DNA of 64,000 nucleotides from Oncomelania hupensis (Eukaryota > Mollusca > Gastropoda > Littorinimorpha > Pomatiopsidae). Where the stretch lies: contig CM072525.1 of assembly GCA_036898135.1 (NCBI GenBank), forward strand, positions 28,287,443 to 28,351,442. The letters are read 5' to 3'. The notes beneath the pieces are model-generated. The model was given only the letters and a program-made list of their open reading frames with translations, ran no database searches and was not told the origin of the DNA. The position numbers were made by a program, and so were the translations under genes. Below, one piece after another: positions 22,273-33,196 of the stretch (the first letter of the stretch is position 1; each line of letters begins with the position of its first letter).

Positions 22273-22390
22273 GTATTCGCTGAGCGAAGCCATCAGGGCT
22301 GCTGAGGACAGAGAAAGATGGAGTATGCTGGTTAAACGATCATCTGTGGTGCCCCTACGACTTCCGGGTTACGGGACAGGATAGGATAGG

Positions 22391-22444
<54 letters not shown>
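22191..22444. repeat. (ATT)n arrays bracketing an RTE end
   Basis: About 27 ATT units (22191-22272) and about 18 ATT units (22391-22444) flank a 113-bp RTE-like 3' end. The same motif in the same orientation lies on both sides. Confidence 0.95.
22278..22390 (+). mobile_element. Very short RTE-like 3' end inside ATT array
   Basis: The segment starts within LSEAIRAAEDRERW and runs through GGGTTACGGGACA to two GGATA units. It is the most severely 5'-truncated RTE copy in the window and is entirely surrounded by ATT repeats. Confidence 0.85.
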
Positions 22445-22689
22445 GTGCGTCGAGCTACGTCTTAAGTAATTAGTTCTTTGAGTACGTGCGCTATATGAAA
22501 AGAACCTGCAGCGGACGAGCTGGGCATCAGTATATTAAAATAATGGTCGCGGAGACGAAAGATGCAATAATAATATGAATGATAAGGAAGATCAGTTTCA
22601 AACAGGATTTATGCTTTGTCCTTTCTGACCGCTATAAACAAGCCATGTCAGTTTAAAAAAGAAGGCGTGGATGCTTAAGATGGAGTTGA

Positions 22690-23076
22690 AAGAGGAAGAA
22701 TGAAAAAAGGAGAAGGAGGAGGAAGAGGAGGAGGAGGAGGATTAGAAAGAACAGGAGTGAAGAACTCAAATGAGAAAAAGGAGAAAAAGCTAGGAATGGG
22801 AGAATATGGGATAGGAGGAGAAAGAGGAACAGTCCAAGTTTTTTTTTTCAAATTGCAACCAGTAAAGAAAAAGAAGAAGAAAGAAAGAAAGAAAGAAAGA
22901 AGAAGAAGAAGATGGAGAAGAAGAAGAAGAAGAAGAAGAAGAAGAAGAAGAAGAAGAAGAAGAAGAAGAAGAAGAAGAAGAAGAAATGGAGAAGAAGAAG
23001 AAGAAGGAGAAGAAGAAGAAGAAGAAGAAGAAGAAGAAGAAGAAGAAGAAGAAGAAGAAGAAGAAGAAGAAGGTTA

Positions 23077-23111
<35 letters not shown>

Positions 23112-23162
23112 AGAAGAAGAAGAAGAAGAAGAAGAAGAAGAAGAAGAAGAAGAAGAAGGAAA
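22690..23162. repeat. Long purine-only (GAA)n tract
   Basis: From about 22862 to 23162 the plus strand is almost pure A/G: AAAG units, then GAA repeats interrupted by ATGG (22911, 22985), GGA and GGTTAG. The upstream part is GGA-rich. Lys/Glu/Arg homopolymer frames here are artefacts. Confidence 0.9.
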
Positions 23163-24755
23163 AGGAATGAACCGAACTAGAAAAAATTGTTTCCCCCATC
23201 CGCATCATTTCCAGTTATACGTACTACTAAGATGCTAGGTGAAGTTCGCTCTACTATCCGCAAGAATGTGTACCAGTCAAACGTTTGTGAAAGAAACCTT
23301 TCTTTAAAGAACAACCGAAGTGTACATTTCTGGCATGAGAAGGAAAAAAACACATGACCTGGCTTTTGACACAGCGTTATTAAACATCGACACATCGGAC
23401 TCTCTCGACAGAGCTGTCCTTCCTTTGCCTTTGACACCTCGGACCCTCGACACAATCGGATCGGACCCTCTGCATAGCGGTCCTTCGGCCTCCTCCCACC
23501 AGGTTCCTCGAAACTTATAATTATGGTTCCCAAGCACATAGAGAGGGCTCCGCGGCGCTTCTTTTCAGCGTACGCATCTTATATAACCCAAGACAAACGA
23601 GCCAATGAAATTGGTGCGTCGTAAGACGGATGAGCCCCAATGTCTCTTTACCATTGTTCCAATATGTTTGGTAGATTAAATTACTTGGAAGGGAACGTGA
23701 GAGCTTAGCAGTTAGCATATTCAGATCTTCAGAGGTGGATGGACTTGTGCTGTTGTTTCACACCAGCTCAATGCCTATGTGAGCAGCTTTGTTTAGTGCC
23801 TCCACATTGAACGAAAAACGATGCTTAACGTCCTATTGCATGAGCGTTAAGGACAATAAAATTGGGCTAAAAAGCCCTCATCATACATATTTACCAGACC
23901 ATTTGGTCTGGCTCGTACGGATCCACATTTTGCTGGCTGCGGGCTATTTATAGCTTGCCTGCACCCTCCCTTCCAGTGAAAGAAAAGGAAAGGAAGCATT
24001 GGCGAAGCTATTTATAGCTTAAAACTAAAAAGCTTTGGTTGAGCCACTGTGGTTTGTGTGTGTGTGTGCATGCGTGCGTGCGTGTGTGTGGGTGCGTTCG
24101 TGCGTGCGTGTGGGTGTGTGTGTGTGAGCGTGTTTGTGTTAGTTAGCAGTCTAGGTCCGCTACTATCACGAGTGAATCAAAGTGTGTTTTCCTGTAAACG
24201 CAGATTCTTAATTATAGAGCTCTTTAAAGTTTCCTTCCAACGCCAAAGATTTCACCGTTCGATCCTCCGCCCGGGGAACGACCCTCGCTTAAGGAAATGT
24301 GCGACTTTCCTGTTCTCCGAGAGCGCGCGACTTGAGCCGTTTTTTGTGCTGGTAAAAGTGCTAAGTAAGAACAGCTAAGGTCAAATAAGGATGGTCTTGC
24401 GGCAGTATTTATGTCGCTCTTTTATAGCGCATTTTCCCGCTCAAGAGCTGCTTAAGGCATCGGCGCGGCAGTGCAAAAAAAAGGGGGGATAGGAGGAACT
24501 CGGGGTGTTAATCAGAAGGCGAGTTGGAAACGTGTGTAATTTCTCCTTTATGCTCTTTTGGGGATATTTCTACCACCACCACCACTGCTTATTATCCGCC
24601 TATCTTCATGTCTTCTCCTCGAGTGAAGTCAGCATGAAATGAACTGCTTTTTACAAAGTGCCCAGCTGACACATTAATATGCATATCAGCACGTACTGTC
24701 CTAGTGCGCGAAACTCTTCCCCCACTTCTTTTCGCCTCTACACCCCATGTCCCCG

Positions 24756-24810
<55 letters not shown>

Positions 24811-25017
24811 ACCACACCCAGACGTCTACGTCACCACAGCCCCCAATTCCCATCATCTTTGACATTGCAGTGTGTGCATCAGAAAGTTTTGTTTTGTAAA
24901 AACACATTCTACACACACCACACCCCTCACCTCACCATCTCTTTCTCACACTCTCTCTCTCATCCACCCCCCGCCCCCCCCCACACACTTCCCGACTCCA
25001 AACAATCCCTTGATAAC
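23163..25017. other. Gene-free stretch with repeat fragments
   Basis: Contents are a 40-bp repeat at 23815-23854 shared with 48892-48931, the hairpin CCAGACCATTTGGTCTGG near 23896-23913, a repeated GCTATTTATAGCTT (23943-23956, 24007-24020), GT-rich DNA at 24053-24130, opposed SINE-tail remnants near 24325-24380 (+) and 24411-24465 (-), and (CT)n at 24759-24807. I recognise no gene. Confidence 0.6.
23815..23854. repeat. 40-bp interspersed repeat, copy 1
   Basis: The 40 bases from AAAACGATGCTTAACG to GCGTTAAGGAC are identical at 48892-48931. The core is an inverted repeat, CTTAACG ... CGTTAAG, around TCCTATTGCATGAG. Flanks differ on the right side. Confidence 0.75.
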
Positions 25018-25222
25018 ATGTTTGTTTGTTTGTTTGTAGATTATAGTCACACGACACTTTCGCATATAGGTGACTACTGGACCGATTTATACTGACACCA
25101 GCGGGCCAGTTGTTGGTAAAGGGGAAAATAACATGATCACACGTTGACCAATCCGGGATTCGAACCAGCGACCTTTCGGTTACTAGCAAGACGCTCTTAC
25201 CAACTGAGCTACCCGGCCCCGA
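25018..25222 (-). mobile_element. tRNA-derived SINE, family 3
   Basis: The minus strand begins with a tRNA-like head: GGGTAGCTCAGTTGGTAAG contains a box A match, and GGTTCGAATCCCGG is box B. The body runs about 110 bp and the tail is (AAAC)n, seen as TTTG repeats at 25018-25035. The head resembles a real tRNA. A genuine tRNA gene cannot be excluded, but the attached body and AAAC tail favour a SINE. Confidence 0.65.
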
Positions 25223-26589
25223 TAACATGAGAGAACATGCAGCAAGATTTATAATCCCCCCCCTCTCCCCACCACCACCACCACCTCGTTCCCCCCACTT
25301 CCCTGTACCCACCATGCTCGATCCTTATCTACTCGCCACCATCATGTGCCCACCACCCCCAACTCCTCCCCCCCACCCCCCATTCATATTATAGTAGTGA
25401 ACTTATGTATACTGAGCTTTCCGAAAAACGACGTTCTGGCTCAAGGGAAACAACCGCCGTCTGCTTCTTATCGATCCCATCAAAAGCACCGTCCCTTGCA
25501 CAGGCGGGCGCTGCACAGGGAAAAAAAAATATTACTCAGTGTCGCCATTATCGCCGCGGAGCTTTCCCGGAGGAAAGCAAGTGAAATTTCCCTCGGGCAG
25601 GATTGCTTCAGAAGGAAGATACGCTGGACGAACAGTGTGCTAAGATGTACAGCTTCTTTGGTGGTCTGCACGTCCAATAAGACACTAGTAGTGAACACTT
25701 CCTCATCAACGCAGCGAACAGAGCAGGTCGAAACAGAGCAAATGCTGAGTAGATGCACCTGGTTATGGAATCATTATAGAACGCACCTGGAGCAGCGATG
25801 GAAGATGCACAATATAGGTAGGGCTTACAGCGCTACCCCGAAGGATATAAACGCACAGACCGGCTACTACACCGTTTCCAAACCATACGTCATACAGTAT
25901 AATGCACTTGCGGTGTCTAATCAAATATTAGATGCTTAACAATGGTTGGGTGTATTCTCTAAAAGTTCGTAATAATCTTTGGATGCTTTCTTTTTTAAAC
26001 TAAAAGGTAATCAAGCCGCTCTACTTACATTTTTGTTTTAATTCCAAAAAAACCCATAATTTTAATTCGAAGGTACCTTCATTTTTGTTTTAATTGCAAG
26101 AAACCATAATCGAAGATGCCATAATTCCACGTCCAGAGGTTAACACTATTTAACTATGCACGGTTTGTAAGCCCTTAACATGAACAACCTACTCTCCTAA
26201 AAATCTTTAGCTGCTTTTAATTTGTTTGAGAGTGCAATCAATTTTTGAGTGTGCGGACCCAATCACAGTGTACACTTTGTGTAGGGAGTGAAGACTGTAA
26301 AGTACGATATAAGGCAGCCTCAGCTGGCGCGCCCAATGGCAGCGATACTCGTTTCCTCCTTCCATTCGGTACCTTTCTATCTATCAGATCCCTCAATCTG
26401 TCAGGTCGTCGAGAGGACAATCATGGGGGGTGGAAGGTGAGGGGGAGGGATTTGGGGGGGGGACGAAGCAAGCAGATTCTTTCTTACCTATCAGCTGCGC
26501 CAGAGGCTTTGGTGAGCAGGTCTGGCACAGGCAAAATATGATAAACTGCAGTGAAACAGCACGCACTTAGCGCACGCACTGTTAAAGTT
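25223..26589. other. Gene-free or uncertain stretch
   Basis: Pyrimidine-rich DNA occupies 25255-25385. An open frame at 25346-25939 (197 codons, Ser/Thr/Arg rich, less repetitive than its surroundings) shows no domain I recognise. It could be spurious or part of an unknown element. A roughly 50-bp imperfect tandem duplication (TTTTTGTTTTAATT) lies at 26023-26122. Confidence 0.5.
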
Positions 26590-26830
26590 CAGGATCATTC
26601 GTGCCATAGACGGGCGAGTGACGGCTACACAAATACAACCCACCAATTACCTCTTCCTTTTCTCCCGTTCCCGTTCGCCCAGGATTGCGCTCAGTTGTCT
26701 GGGCGTCAGACCTTACGCCCAAAGGCTGCAATGGGCGCCCCGTATGGCTTGAGTTAGATCCTGTATCGGCCTGCGCCTTCAGCAGATCTCGAGTTGTGGA
26801 AACAAAGCGCTATATAAATAAAGTAATAGT
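26590..26830 (+). mobile_element. SINE family 1, 3' portion
   Basis: Diverged match to the 3' half of 1491-1931: AGACGGGCGAGTG, CCCAGGATTGCGCTCAGTTG, GGGCGTCAGACC, GTTAGATCCTGTATCGGCC and AAAGCGCTATATAAATAAA. The tRNA-like head is missing. Confidence 0.75.
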
Positions 26831-27263
26831 TTTAAAAGAACCCAAGGCTTTGTTTACCTTGGGCGAAAACGGTTTTACCCTTTAAAAAAAAAATCGCGTT
26901 GCTATTACATAAAACAATAAGCAACCGCTTTGAATTTTTCCATTTCGGTTCTGACAGAGAGTTATTTCCCCTGTTTTAACACGATCACCGTGTGACCTTT
27001 GACCTATTTCTGAGCGAACCACGCGCGTTGACGTGTGCGTTTTTGTGTGTGTCTGGGTTTGGGTAGGGTCTAATTTGTCAACCTGAAATTGAAAAACAAC
27101 AACTTACGAGCAATTGGTTTTTACGGGTTCTGCCTCTTGCCGGGCCTTGATAAATGCTGTTTTGTTAGCTCCAAAATAATAAATAGGCAACAGACGAATC
27201 GGTGATTTTATTTTTGTATTGTTTCCCCCCTTCTTCCTCCCCCTTTCTTACTGAAAATATAAT
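26831..27263. other. Gene-free stretch
   Basis: About 430 bp with A-runs (26884-26893) and GT-rich patches. I see no repeat family or gene. Confidence 0.6.
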
Positions 27264-27624
27264 TCCTATCCTATCCCGTAACTCAAAGGTCGTTGGGGCA
27301 CCACAGATGATCGTTTAACCAGCGTACTCCATCTTTTTTCTGTCCTCAGCCAACCCTCATGGCTTCGCCCAGTGTCAAGCCAGTCCATTCTCGAATGTTG
27401 TCCGCCCACCTCTTTTTTTGTTCTCCCTCTTCTTCTGCCTCCTTGCACCGTGCCTTGTAGGATGGTCTTTGCAAGGCCTGATGTTCTGGTGACGTGGCCA
27501 CACCATCGGAGTTTCCGATTCTTCACGACTGTGAGCATGTCATCGTGTTGTCCAAGGGTTTGTGTGATGGTCTGTCGAATTTCGGCGTTGGTGATGTGCT
27601 GGGTATAGAAAATGCCCAGAAGTC
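27264..27624 (-). mobile_element. RTE-like non-LTR 3' fragment
   Basis: The minus strand encodes MLTVVKNRKLRWCGHVTR, then SGLAKTILQGTVQGG and the terminal block, and ends in TATCC repeats at 27264. The 5' truncation point is near LLGIFYTQ. A frameshift lies in the REWTGL region. The next element starts about 16 bp to the right. Confidence 0.85.
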
Positions 27625-27646
27625 TTTAAATTAAAATAAAAATACT

Positions 27647-28026
27647 GTGAAATTAAAGGTGAATACAAATTTGTGTATTAACATAGCATCAGTATTTTAC
27701 CCAAGAGGTACTGACAATAAAGACAGCGACTGGATACGATATTTAGTTATTTCTGATCAATGGATAATATGTGGTGACTTTAATACTCATTCACCTTTGT
27801 GGGATAAGAGCTGTCATAGCACACATAATAACTGTTTTAATGAAAATGTTATTGACTCGGACTTAATTTTGATTAATGATGGAAGGATAACTCGCATTCC
27901 TGACGTATTTACACATCGTCCTTCAACTATTGATCTGACTTTTGTTACTCCAGATCTGTTTGTGGATTGCGTACATGATGTTGAAACTGATTCCCTCTGC
28001 AGTGATCAGCTGCCTATAATTATAAT
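27647..28026 (+). pseudogene. Endonuclease domain fragment of the I/Jockey-group element
   Basis: An open stretch encodes ASVFYPRGT, CGDFNTHSPLWDKSC, LILINDGRITRIPDV, RPSTIDLTFVTPDL and LCSDQLPI, matching the central and C-terminal EEP endonuclease blocks (GDFN, SAIDL-type, SDHxPI). SDQLPI carries Q where the catalytic H normally is, so the nuclease would be inactive. The frame leaves homology at the insertion at 28027; codons after that are not part of the domain. Confidence 0.8.
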
Positions 28027-28551
28027 CAGAGAGAAAGGAAGAAGAGAGAGATCACTTCGCGATATCGCCTTTATGAGAAGTGATGTACGGTGGAGGAGTT
28101 ACGTCCCTTCAACCTCACATGGGCTTGCTTTCGGTTCTTAGTCTCTTGTCTATATATGGGGTTTTTTAATTATATTTAAAAAAAAATGTTTTAGACCGCG
28201 ATTTTCACCTTTTGCTGTTGAAAATGTTTGAAATAAGGCTTTTCAAATTTGAGAAATTTTTTTTTATGCACATCTGTTTATTTTTTCATGACTTGCTGCC
28301 TCTTGACCGTAAGGGTGTTATGAGCGCTTCCTAAACTGTAACCCGTGATATAGGTGGCTTTTGCATTGTTTTGTTGCTTGAAATAAACAGTATGTATAAG
28401 ATAAATTGAGTTAAAATAAAAATAAAAATAATATTAAAACACACACACACACACTAGTCTAGAATATGTGTCATACATGCGTAATTTATTTTTTGTTCCG
28501 TATGGGGTTATACAGCATACGGATTGATTGGCAGTTTTAGTGTGTATAATT

Positions 28552-28588
<37 letters not shown>

Positions 28589-28731
28589 TATAGAAAGAGA
28601 TGGAGATCGAAATATAAATAAAGATATTGACTAATTCGAAACGTAAATCTAGTTGTGCACACGGAAATTCATTTATTCACAAAAATATGCTTCGATTGAT
28701 TTCAACATAATAATTAGGGTACGTAATTATT

Positions 28732-28824
<93 letters not shown>

Positions 28825-29573
28825 CTCTCTCTCTCGTATTTAAAAAAAGGTGAACAAGGCAACTTTTTGTGATCACAAATGAAACCATCCTGCAATCAAC
28901 CCTATATATTTCATTCAAATTGACAATACATTCAGTGAGTCCTGTGACAAAATAAAGGGTTGGCATCTGTGTTTTATATTAGAATATTCTGCCACAACCT
29001 AATTTAATTATAACAGGATACGAAGTTGAGGAATTACAGACACAGTTTGGTGGACAGCAAATAACAAGCTGCTGAAATTTTACTTTTCTCATACTGTCTT
29101 ACAATCTTTTTTTTTTTTTTTTTTTTTTTAGGGCTAATCCAAACCGTTTCTTACACGAAACATCACCTTAGTTCCAATCCGTCTTGTATCATTGACAACC
29201 ATTCATTGACCGGTCTTGGTCATCATAATTCTTTTATATCACGATTCTTGTCTGTCAGAATAGATCTACAATTTCTTCAAGAACTTACCGTTCTTCTTCC
29301 TTTGGGAAACCAAAAAAACTCTTCCCCTTGCATGCTGCCTTTAATCTTGCGTTTGTGCAGTTCAAAGCTGCACAGTGGTCACCGTAACTGCTCCTGCGAT
29401 TTATTTTCCCCCTCTCCATCAGATCTTCGCTCTGTGACGCAGCCATTTTCACACATGTTACAATCAAGTCGCATAACTCGTGACGCGTCATCACACCAAA
29501 GGCGTCACTGCGCGGTCTAAGTATTCCTGGTCTATGTTATAATCAGAGAGAAAGGGAGTATTCCTGGTCTATG
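28027..29573 (-). mobile_element. Insertion carrying a THAP first exon, candidate THAP-type DNA transposon remnant
   Basis: TTATAAT flanks the insertion (28020-28026 and 29574-29580), and the host endonuclease reading resumes after it. The left end starts CAGAGAGAAAGG and the right end is AGTATTCCTGGTCTATG. Both end sequences also meet each other inside: at 29537-29556 a third TTATAAT is followed by CAGAGAGAAAGGG and then a second right end. The interior holds (GT)n at 28557-28588, (CT)n at 28733-28835, a T-run at 29108-29128, and a THAP exon on the minus strand. P-element-like transposons encode THAP proteins and make about 8-bp target duplications. The terminal inverted repeats are weak here, so the class is tentative. 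Confidence 0.5.
29289..29494 (-). CDS. THAP zinc-finger first exon with splice donor
   Basis: The minus strand reads an ATG at 29494, then a short leader, then CAALNCTNARLKAACKG and FFGFPKEEER. CxxxxC is the first half of the C2CH zinc site of the THAP DNA-binding domain, and FxxFPK is its conserved core. The frame stops soon after, but AACG|GTAAGT at 29288 is a consensus 5' splice site exactly where THAP first exons commonly end. The second half of the finger (C-x2-H and AVPTIF-like) would be in a later exon, which I do not find in the insertion. The first of several in-frame ATGs is used; the one at MAASQ is an alternative. Probably transposon-derived, because it lies inside an insertion. 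Confidence 0.7.
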
Positions 29574-29580
29574 TTATAAT

Positions 29581-31015
29581 TCTTAATAACACTGTTGATA
29601 CACAACTTGAAGATGATTGTGTGCTTATTATAGTCATACAAACGGGGAAACATCAAAGTGTACTATTGGGATTATGATATTGTATTGATTTTGTGAACAA
29701 TGATATCGGTTATGCAAATGATAATTTTTGTGCTAGCTTCTAATTCTATTTCTCAAAAGAGAACATCTTGTAACAAAAGACATAGGGGAAATCTATGGTG
29801 GAATACTACATGTGAAACGGTATTAAAATAAAAACGGATTGCATAAAAAAAGGTGGCTAAAAAACAGATCAGAAAACAATTTTAAAATCATGAAAAAAGC
29901 TAAAAATTAAATAAAACAAAATAAAAAGCTTCCGAAAAAAACCTTTAGGCCTGAGTATGGTAAACATTACATTTATACTTTCAGAGATGCTATTAAGGTC
30001 TGAAAGAAACTTCCAGAAATTAAAAATGGATGTCAGCTTCCAAAGTGTCCTTTAAAATTAATAGGTAATGATTTCCCTACTCTTAAAGAAAAAGCTGAAG
30101 AATTTGTTAAAAAAAAAAATTTCAAATACTAGTAATTATCATAATTTGTCACAACATATTCAAATTGAAAGAGAAAGATTGGAAAATACTGAAGAATATA
30201 ATGCGCCCCTTCATAATAATTATGTTATATAATCATTCAGAAATGACAATTAAAGAAGTTTAAAATGCTGTTTTAGACATTGGAAGAAAACGATCAGCTG
30301 TAGGATTGGATGGAATATCCTATAATTTATTAATGCATCTCCCTGATAAATGGATAAATATTGTACATACAATTATTAACAAATGTTGGATAACTGGCAG
30401 CTTGCCCGAGTCTTGGAAGTCTTCTTTTGAGCGTGTATGTTGGTATAGATCGCCGCGCTTTGAGCCTGAATGATTTGGGGAAAGGCGCGTATAGCATCCT
30501 GTATTATTATTATTAATACCCATATTAAAATCAGTAGGACAGTTGCGTCAAGTTATAGACCCATCTCTTTAACAGTCCTCTGGACTCAAAGCAATATACC
30601 TGTAATGTAATCTCACACGAGTAAAATAATGGAAAAAATTATATTAGAAAGGATTTCATATTATTGTATTAAACAAAATATTTTACTTGTAAATCAGGCA
30701 GGGTTTCAAAAAGGGAGGTCGACAAACAGATTATATTGTTAAAATTATCACGCATAAAAAAAGACAATTTGCAAAGAGAAAATGTGTTTTGGCAACATTT
30801 TTTCATGTTGCAAAATCATACGACCCAGTTTGGCATACTAGACTGATGTATAAATTAAAAGAAATGTGGTTGTCTGGTCGTACATATAATTATATTAGTA
30901 GTTTTTAAAAAATATAAATCATATTCTTCTAGTTTTGTAACTGATATGGGAATTTGGCAAGATTCTATATGTCCAAGTTTTTTTAATTTGATTTGTGACT
31001 TGCCGACAGTTTTGA
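29581..31015 (+). pseudogene. Linker and reverse transcriptase fragment of the I/Jockey-group element
   Basis: Multiple frames show RT blocks in order: SAVGLDGISYNLL with WITGSLPESWKS (30297-30420), SYRPISL-like (about 30553-30580), QAGFQKGRST (about 30696), CVLATFFDVAKSYDPVWH (about 30785) and MGIWQDS followed by FNLICDLPTVL (about 30945-31012). Frequent A/T indels and stops make it a clear pseudogene. It ends at an 11-bp duplicated site, GACAGTTTTGA, where the RTE copy begins. Confidence 0.7.
30428..30513 (+). mobile_element. SINE family 2, short 3' end
   Basis: GAGCGTGTATGTTGGTATAG, CGCGCTTTGAGCCTGAATG, GGGGAAAGGCGCGTATAGC and (ATT)n match the 3' end of the SINE at 35388-35790. It interrupts the RT pseudogene between WKS and IPILK. 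Confidence 0.75.
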
Positions 31016-31017
31016 AA

Positions 31018-31931
31018 TAATATTCAACAGGTTGAAACCCCAAGCTGAACAAATCATAGCTGAAGAACAAGCAGGATTCAGGGCAGGGCAAAGTACCACT
31101 GAACAGATTTTAAACCTCAGAATAATCTGCGAGAAATACTTACAGCACCAACATCTATATCATGTGTTCGTAGACTTCAAAAAGGCGTTTGACACAGTCT
31201 GGCATGCCGCTCTATGGGCAACCAGAAGAGTGTACAACATCAGCTCTAAAATTATTGAAGTCATCAAAAACCTGTATGACAAGGCTACCAATGCAGTCCT
31301 CCACAACAGCGCCATCGGAAACTGGTTCAGAACAACAATCGGCGTGCGTCAGGGATGCCTACTCTCTCCAACACTTTTCAACATCTTCCTAGAACGCATC
31401 ATGTCAGATACCCTTGCAGATCACGAAGGCACAGTCAGCATACATAGAGGGAAGAGCAATCTCCAAACTTCGTTTTGCGGATGACATGGCTGGAGAGGAA
31501 CAAGAACTTGAACAGCTGGTACAGAGGCTTGACACCACCGCCAGAGCCTAAGAAATGGAAATAAGTGCAGAGAAGACCAAAATGATGACCAACAACACCA
31601 ATGGCATCAACACGGACATAAAAGTCCAAGGCCAATCCCTCAACACAGTGCATAGCTTCAAATATTTAGGAGCCATTGTATCAGACAATGGGTCCCGACA
31701 GGAAGTCCTTTCCAGGATCGCACAAACAACTGCTGCCCTGGCGAGGTTGAAGCCAATTTTGAAAGACAGGACCGTCAGTCTACATTTCAAGGTAAGACTG
31801 CTGCGCTCCCTTGTCATCTCCATCTTCCTATATGCTTGCGAAACATGGCAGATCTACAACGAAGAATAAAAAGCATGGAGATGAGGTGCTACAGAAGACT
31901 TCTGGGCATTTCCTATACCCAACACATCACC
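31018..31931 (+). pseudogene. RTE-like reverse transcriptase (partial, broken)
   Basis: RT blocks appear in order: EEQAGFRAGQSTTEQI, HVFVDFKKAFDTVWH, GVRQGCLLSPTLFN, then LRFADDMA after a frameshift near 31460, a stop in the thumb region at 31549-31551, and ISAEKTKMM, FKYLGAIVSDN, LRSLVISIFLYACETW. A further frameshift at about 31853 leads to the segment MEMRCYRRLLGISYTQ. The catalytic Asp in FKKAFD and FADD are present. The C-terminal part continues after the hAT insertion at 33197. The copy is not functional. Confidence 0.85.
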
Positions 31932-33191
31932 CAGGGTTCGTACAAAACTTGAATACTCTTGAAAATACTGCAAAAATAACTTTCATTTTCAAGACCCTTG
32001 AAAATTCTTGAAAATCAGCAAATGTGTCTGTAGTTCTTGAAAGTTCTTGAAGTTTGACAGAAGGAAGACAATAAATTTTCAGTCACTAATAAAAACAACC
32101 ACCACCAGCAATTCACGAACTAATAACAATAAAATTAAATTGGTAAATACTCGGGGGGTTGTACTTTCGCTTATACCGGAAGTCGGAAGTGGTCCCTTTA
32201 TCAATCCGGGCAACTGCCGGTGTTTCTAAGTTGAAGAATCTTCACGGTTTCATCTTCACAGTTATGAAGTTGCAAAGATCAAGATGCCTAGCGGAAAATG
32301 CCATTTTAATAAGCGATGGCTTGAGCACGAACTCTACAGGTCTTGGCTACAAGAAGACCCAAAAAAACAAGCACGGAGCGAAGTGTTCATCATGTGGGGG
32401 AAAGCCATCGACATCTGAAAGATGGGAAAACATGCAGAAAACGTAAATTATGTGTCCAAGGAGATGCTGAGCTACACCAGCTCTGCAAGAGCCAAATATC
32501 AAGAGTATCTTGATGACCAGAAGAAGCACGAGGAGGTACAAAGAATCTCAAAGAAGAGGAAAGCTGAGGAGGCAGAGCTGTCCGACATGAAAAGCAAGAG
32601 GCAGAGACTTTTCGACAATTATAACAGCTTGCAGGAGTCTGCAGACTTGCAGAGGAGGCGGCAGAGAAGAAGAAGATGTCTCTTTTACTGGAGTCGAATG
32701 CACTTAGAAAAAGAGCCAAAGAACTGCAGGCAGAGGCACAGAATCTTGAAAAAATTATTAAAGAGACAGAAGCAAAGTGAAAAGTCAGTGCCTGTTGACT
32801 GATTGAATGAATCATTGATAACAGCCTATGCAAAGATGTGCATCATTAAGATTCTTCGTTTTGTAATGATTACTTTAGTCATAACTATACTAGTCATAAA
32901 CCACATGTATAAAATAAATAAAATTTCTTTTGATTAAAGAATGTTTTTGTCCCCAAAATGTCATAATTAAATTACTTTCTCTATTTGTTCACTGCAGATA
33001 ACAAAAAAACAAACAGCCAAAACAGCATGATTTATAACATGAGAACAAGTAATTAATACGTAAGATGGAGAATAAGTCACGGTATAACTAAAAACAATCC
33101 CGTGAATGGGTTCTTGAATTTTGAATTTATGGGTCTTGAAAGTACTTGAAAAGTTCTTGAATTTTGCCTTAATTGTTCTGTACGAACCCTG
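31932..33191 (+). mobile_element. hAT-type non-autonomous transposon (5-bp TSD)
   Basis: The termini are inverted: CAGGGTTCGTAC at 31932 and GTACGAACCCTG ending at 33191. TCACC lies on both sides (31927-31931, 33192-33196), and other RTE copies carry TCACC only once at this point, so it is a true 5-bp duplication. Most hAT elements duplicate 8 bp, but groups with 5- and 6-bp duplications have been described. Subterminal regions hold many TTCTTGAA/CTTGAAA motifs on both ends, as expected for transposase binding sites. The interior has only pieces of a transposase-like gene (32284-32803). Confidence 0.75.
32284..32803 (+). pseudogene. Internally deleted hAT-associated protein, N- and C-terminal pieces
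   Basis: The N-terminal piece begins MPSGKCHFNKRWLEHELY and RSWLQEDPKK. In a shifted frame it continues AKCSSCG, the first Cys pair of a BED-like finger, and then back to KAIDI and KMGKHA. Directly after comes a C-terminal, highly charged coiled coil: VSKEMLSYTSSARAKYQEYL, KKRKAEEAELSDMKSKRQRL, and in another frame MSLLLESNALRKRAKEL and EKIIKETEAK ending at a stop. These two regions are known as the ends of a hAT-linked protein family; the catalytic middle is deleted. At least two frameshifts are present. The family assignment is from memory of the general pattern. Confidence 0.5.
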
Positions 33192-33196
33192 TCACC

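Noticed and set aside
25346..25939. 197-codon plus-strand open frame
   Set aside because: No domain, no initiation context that stands out, and composition like chance. Kept only as a note within the stretch description.
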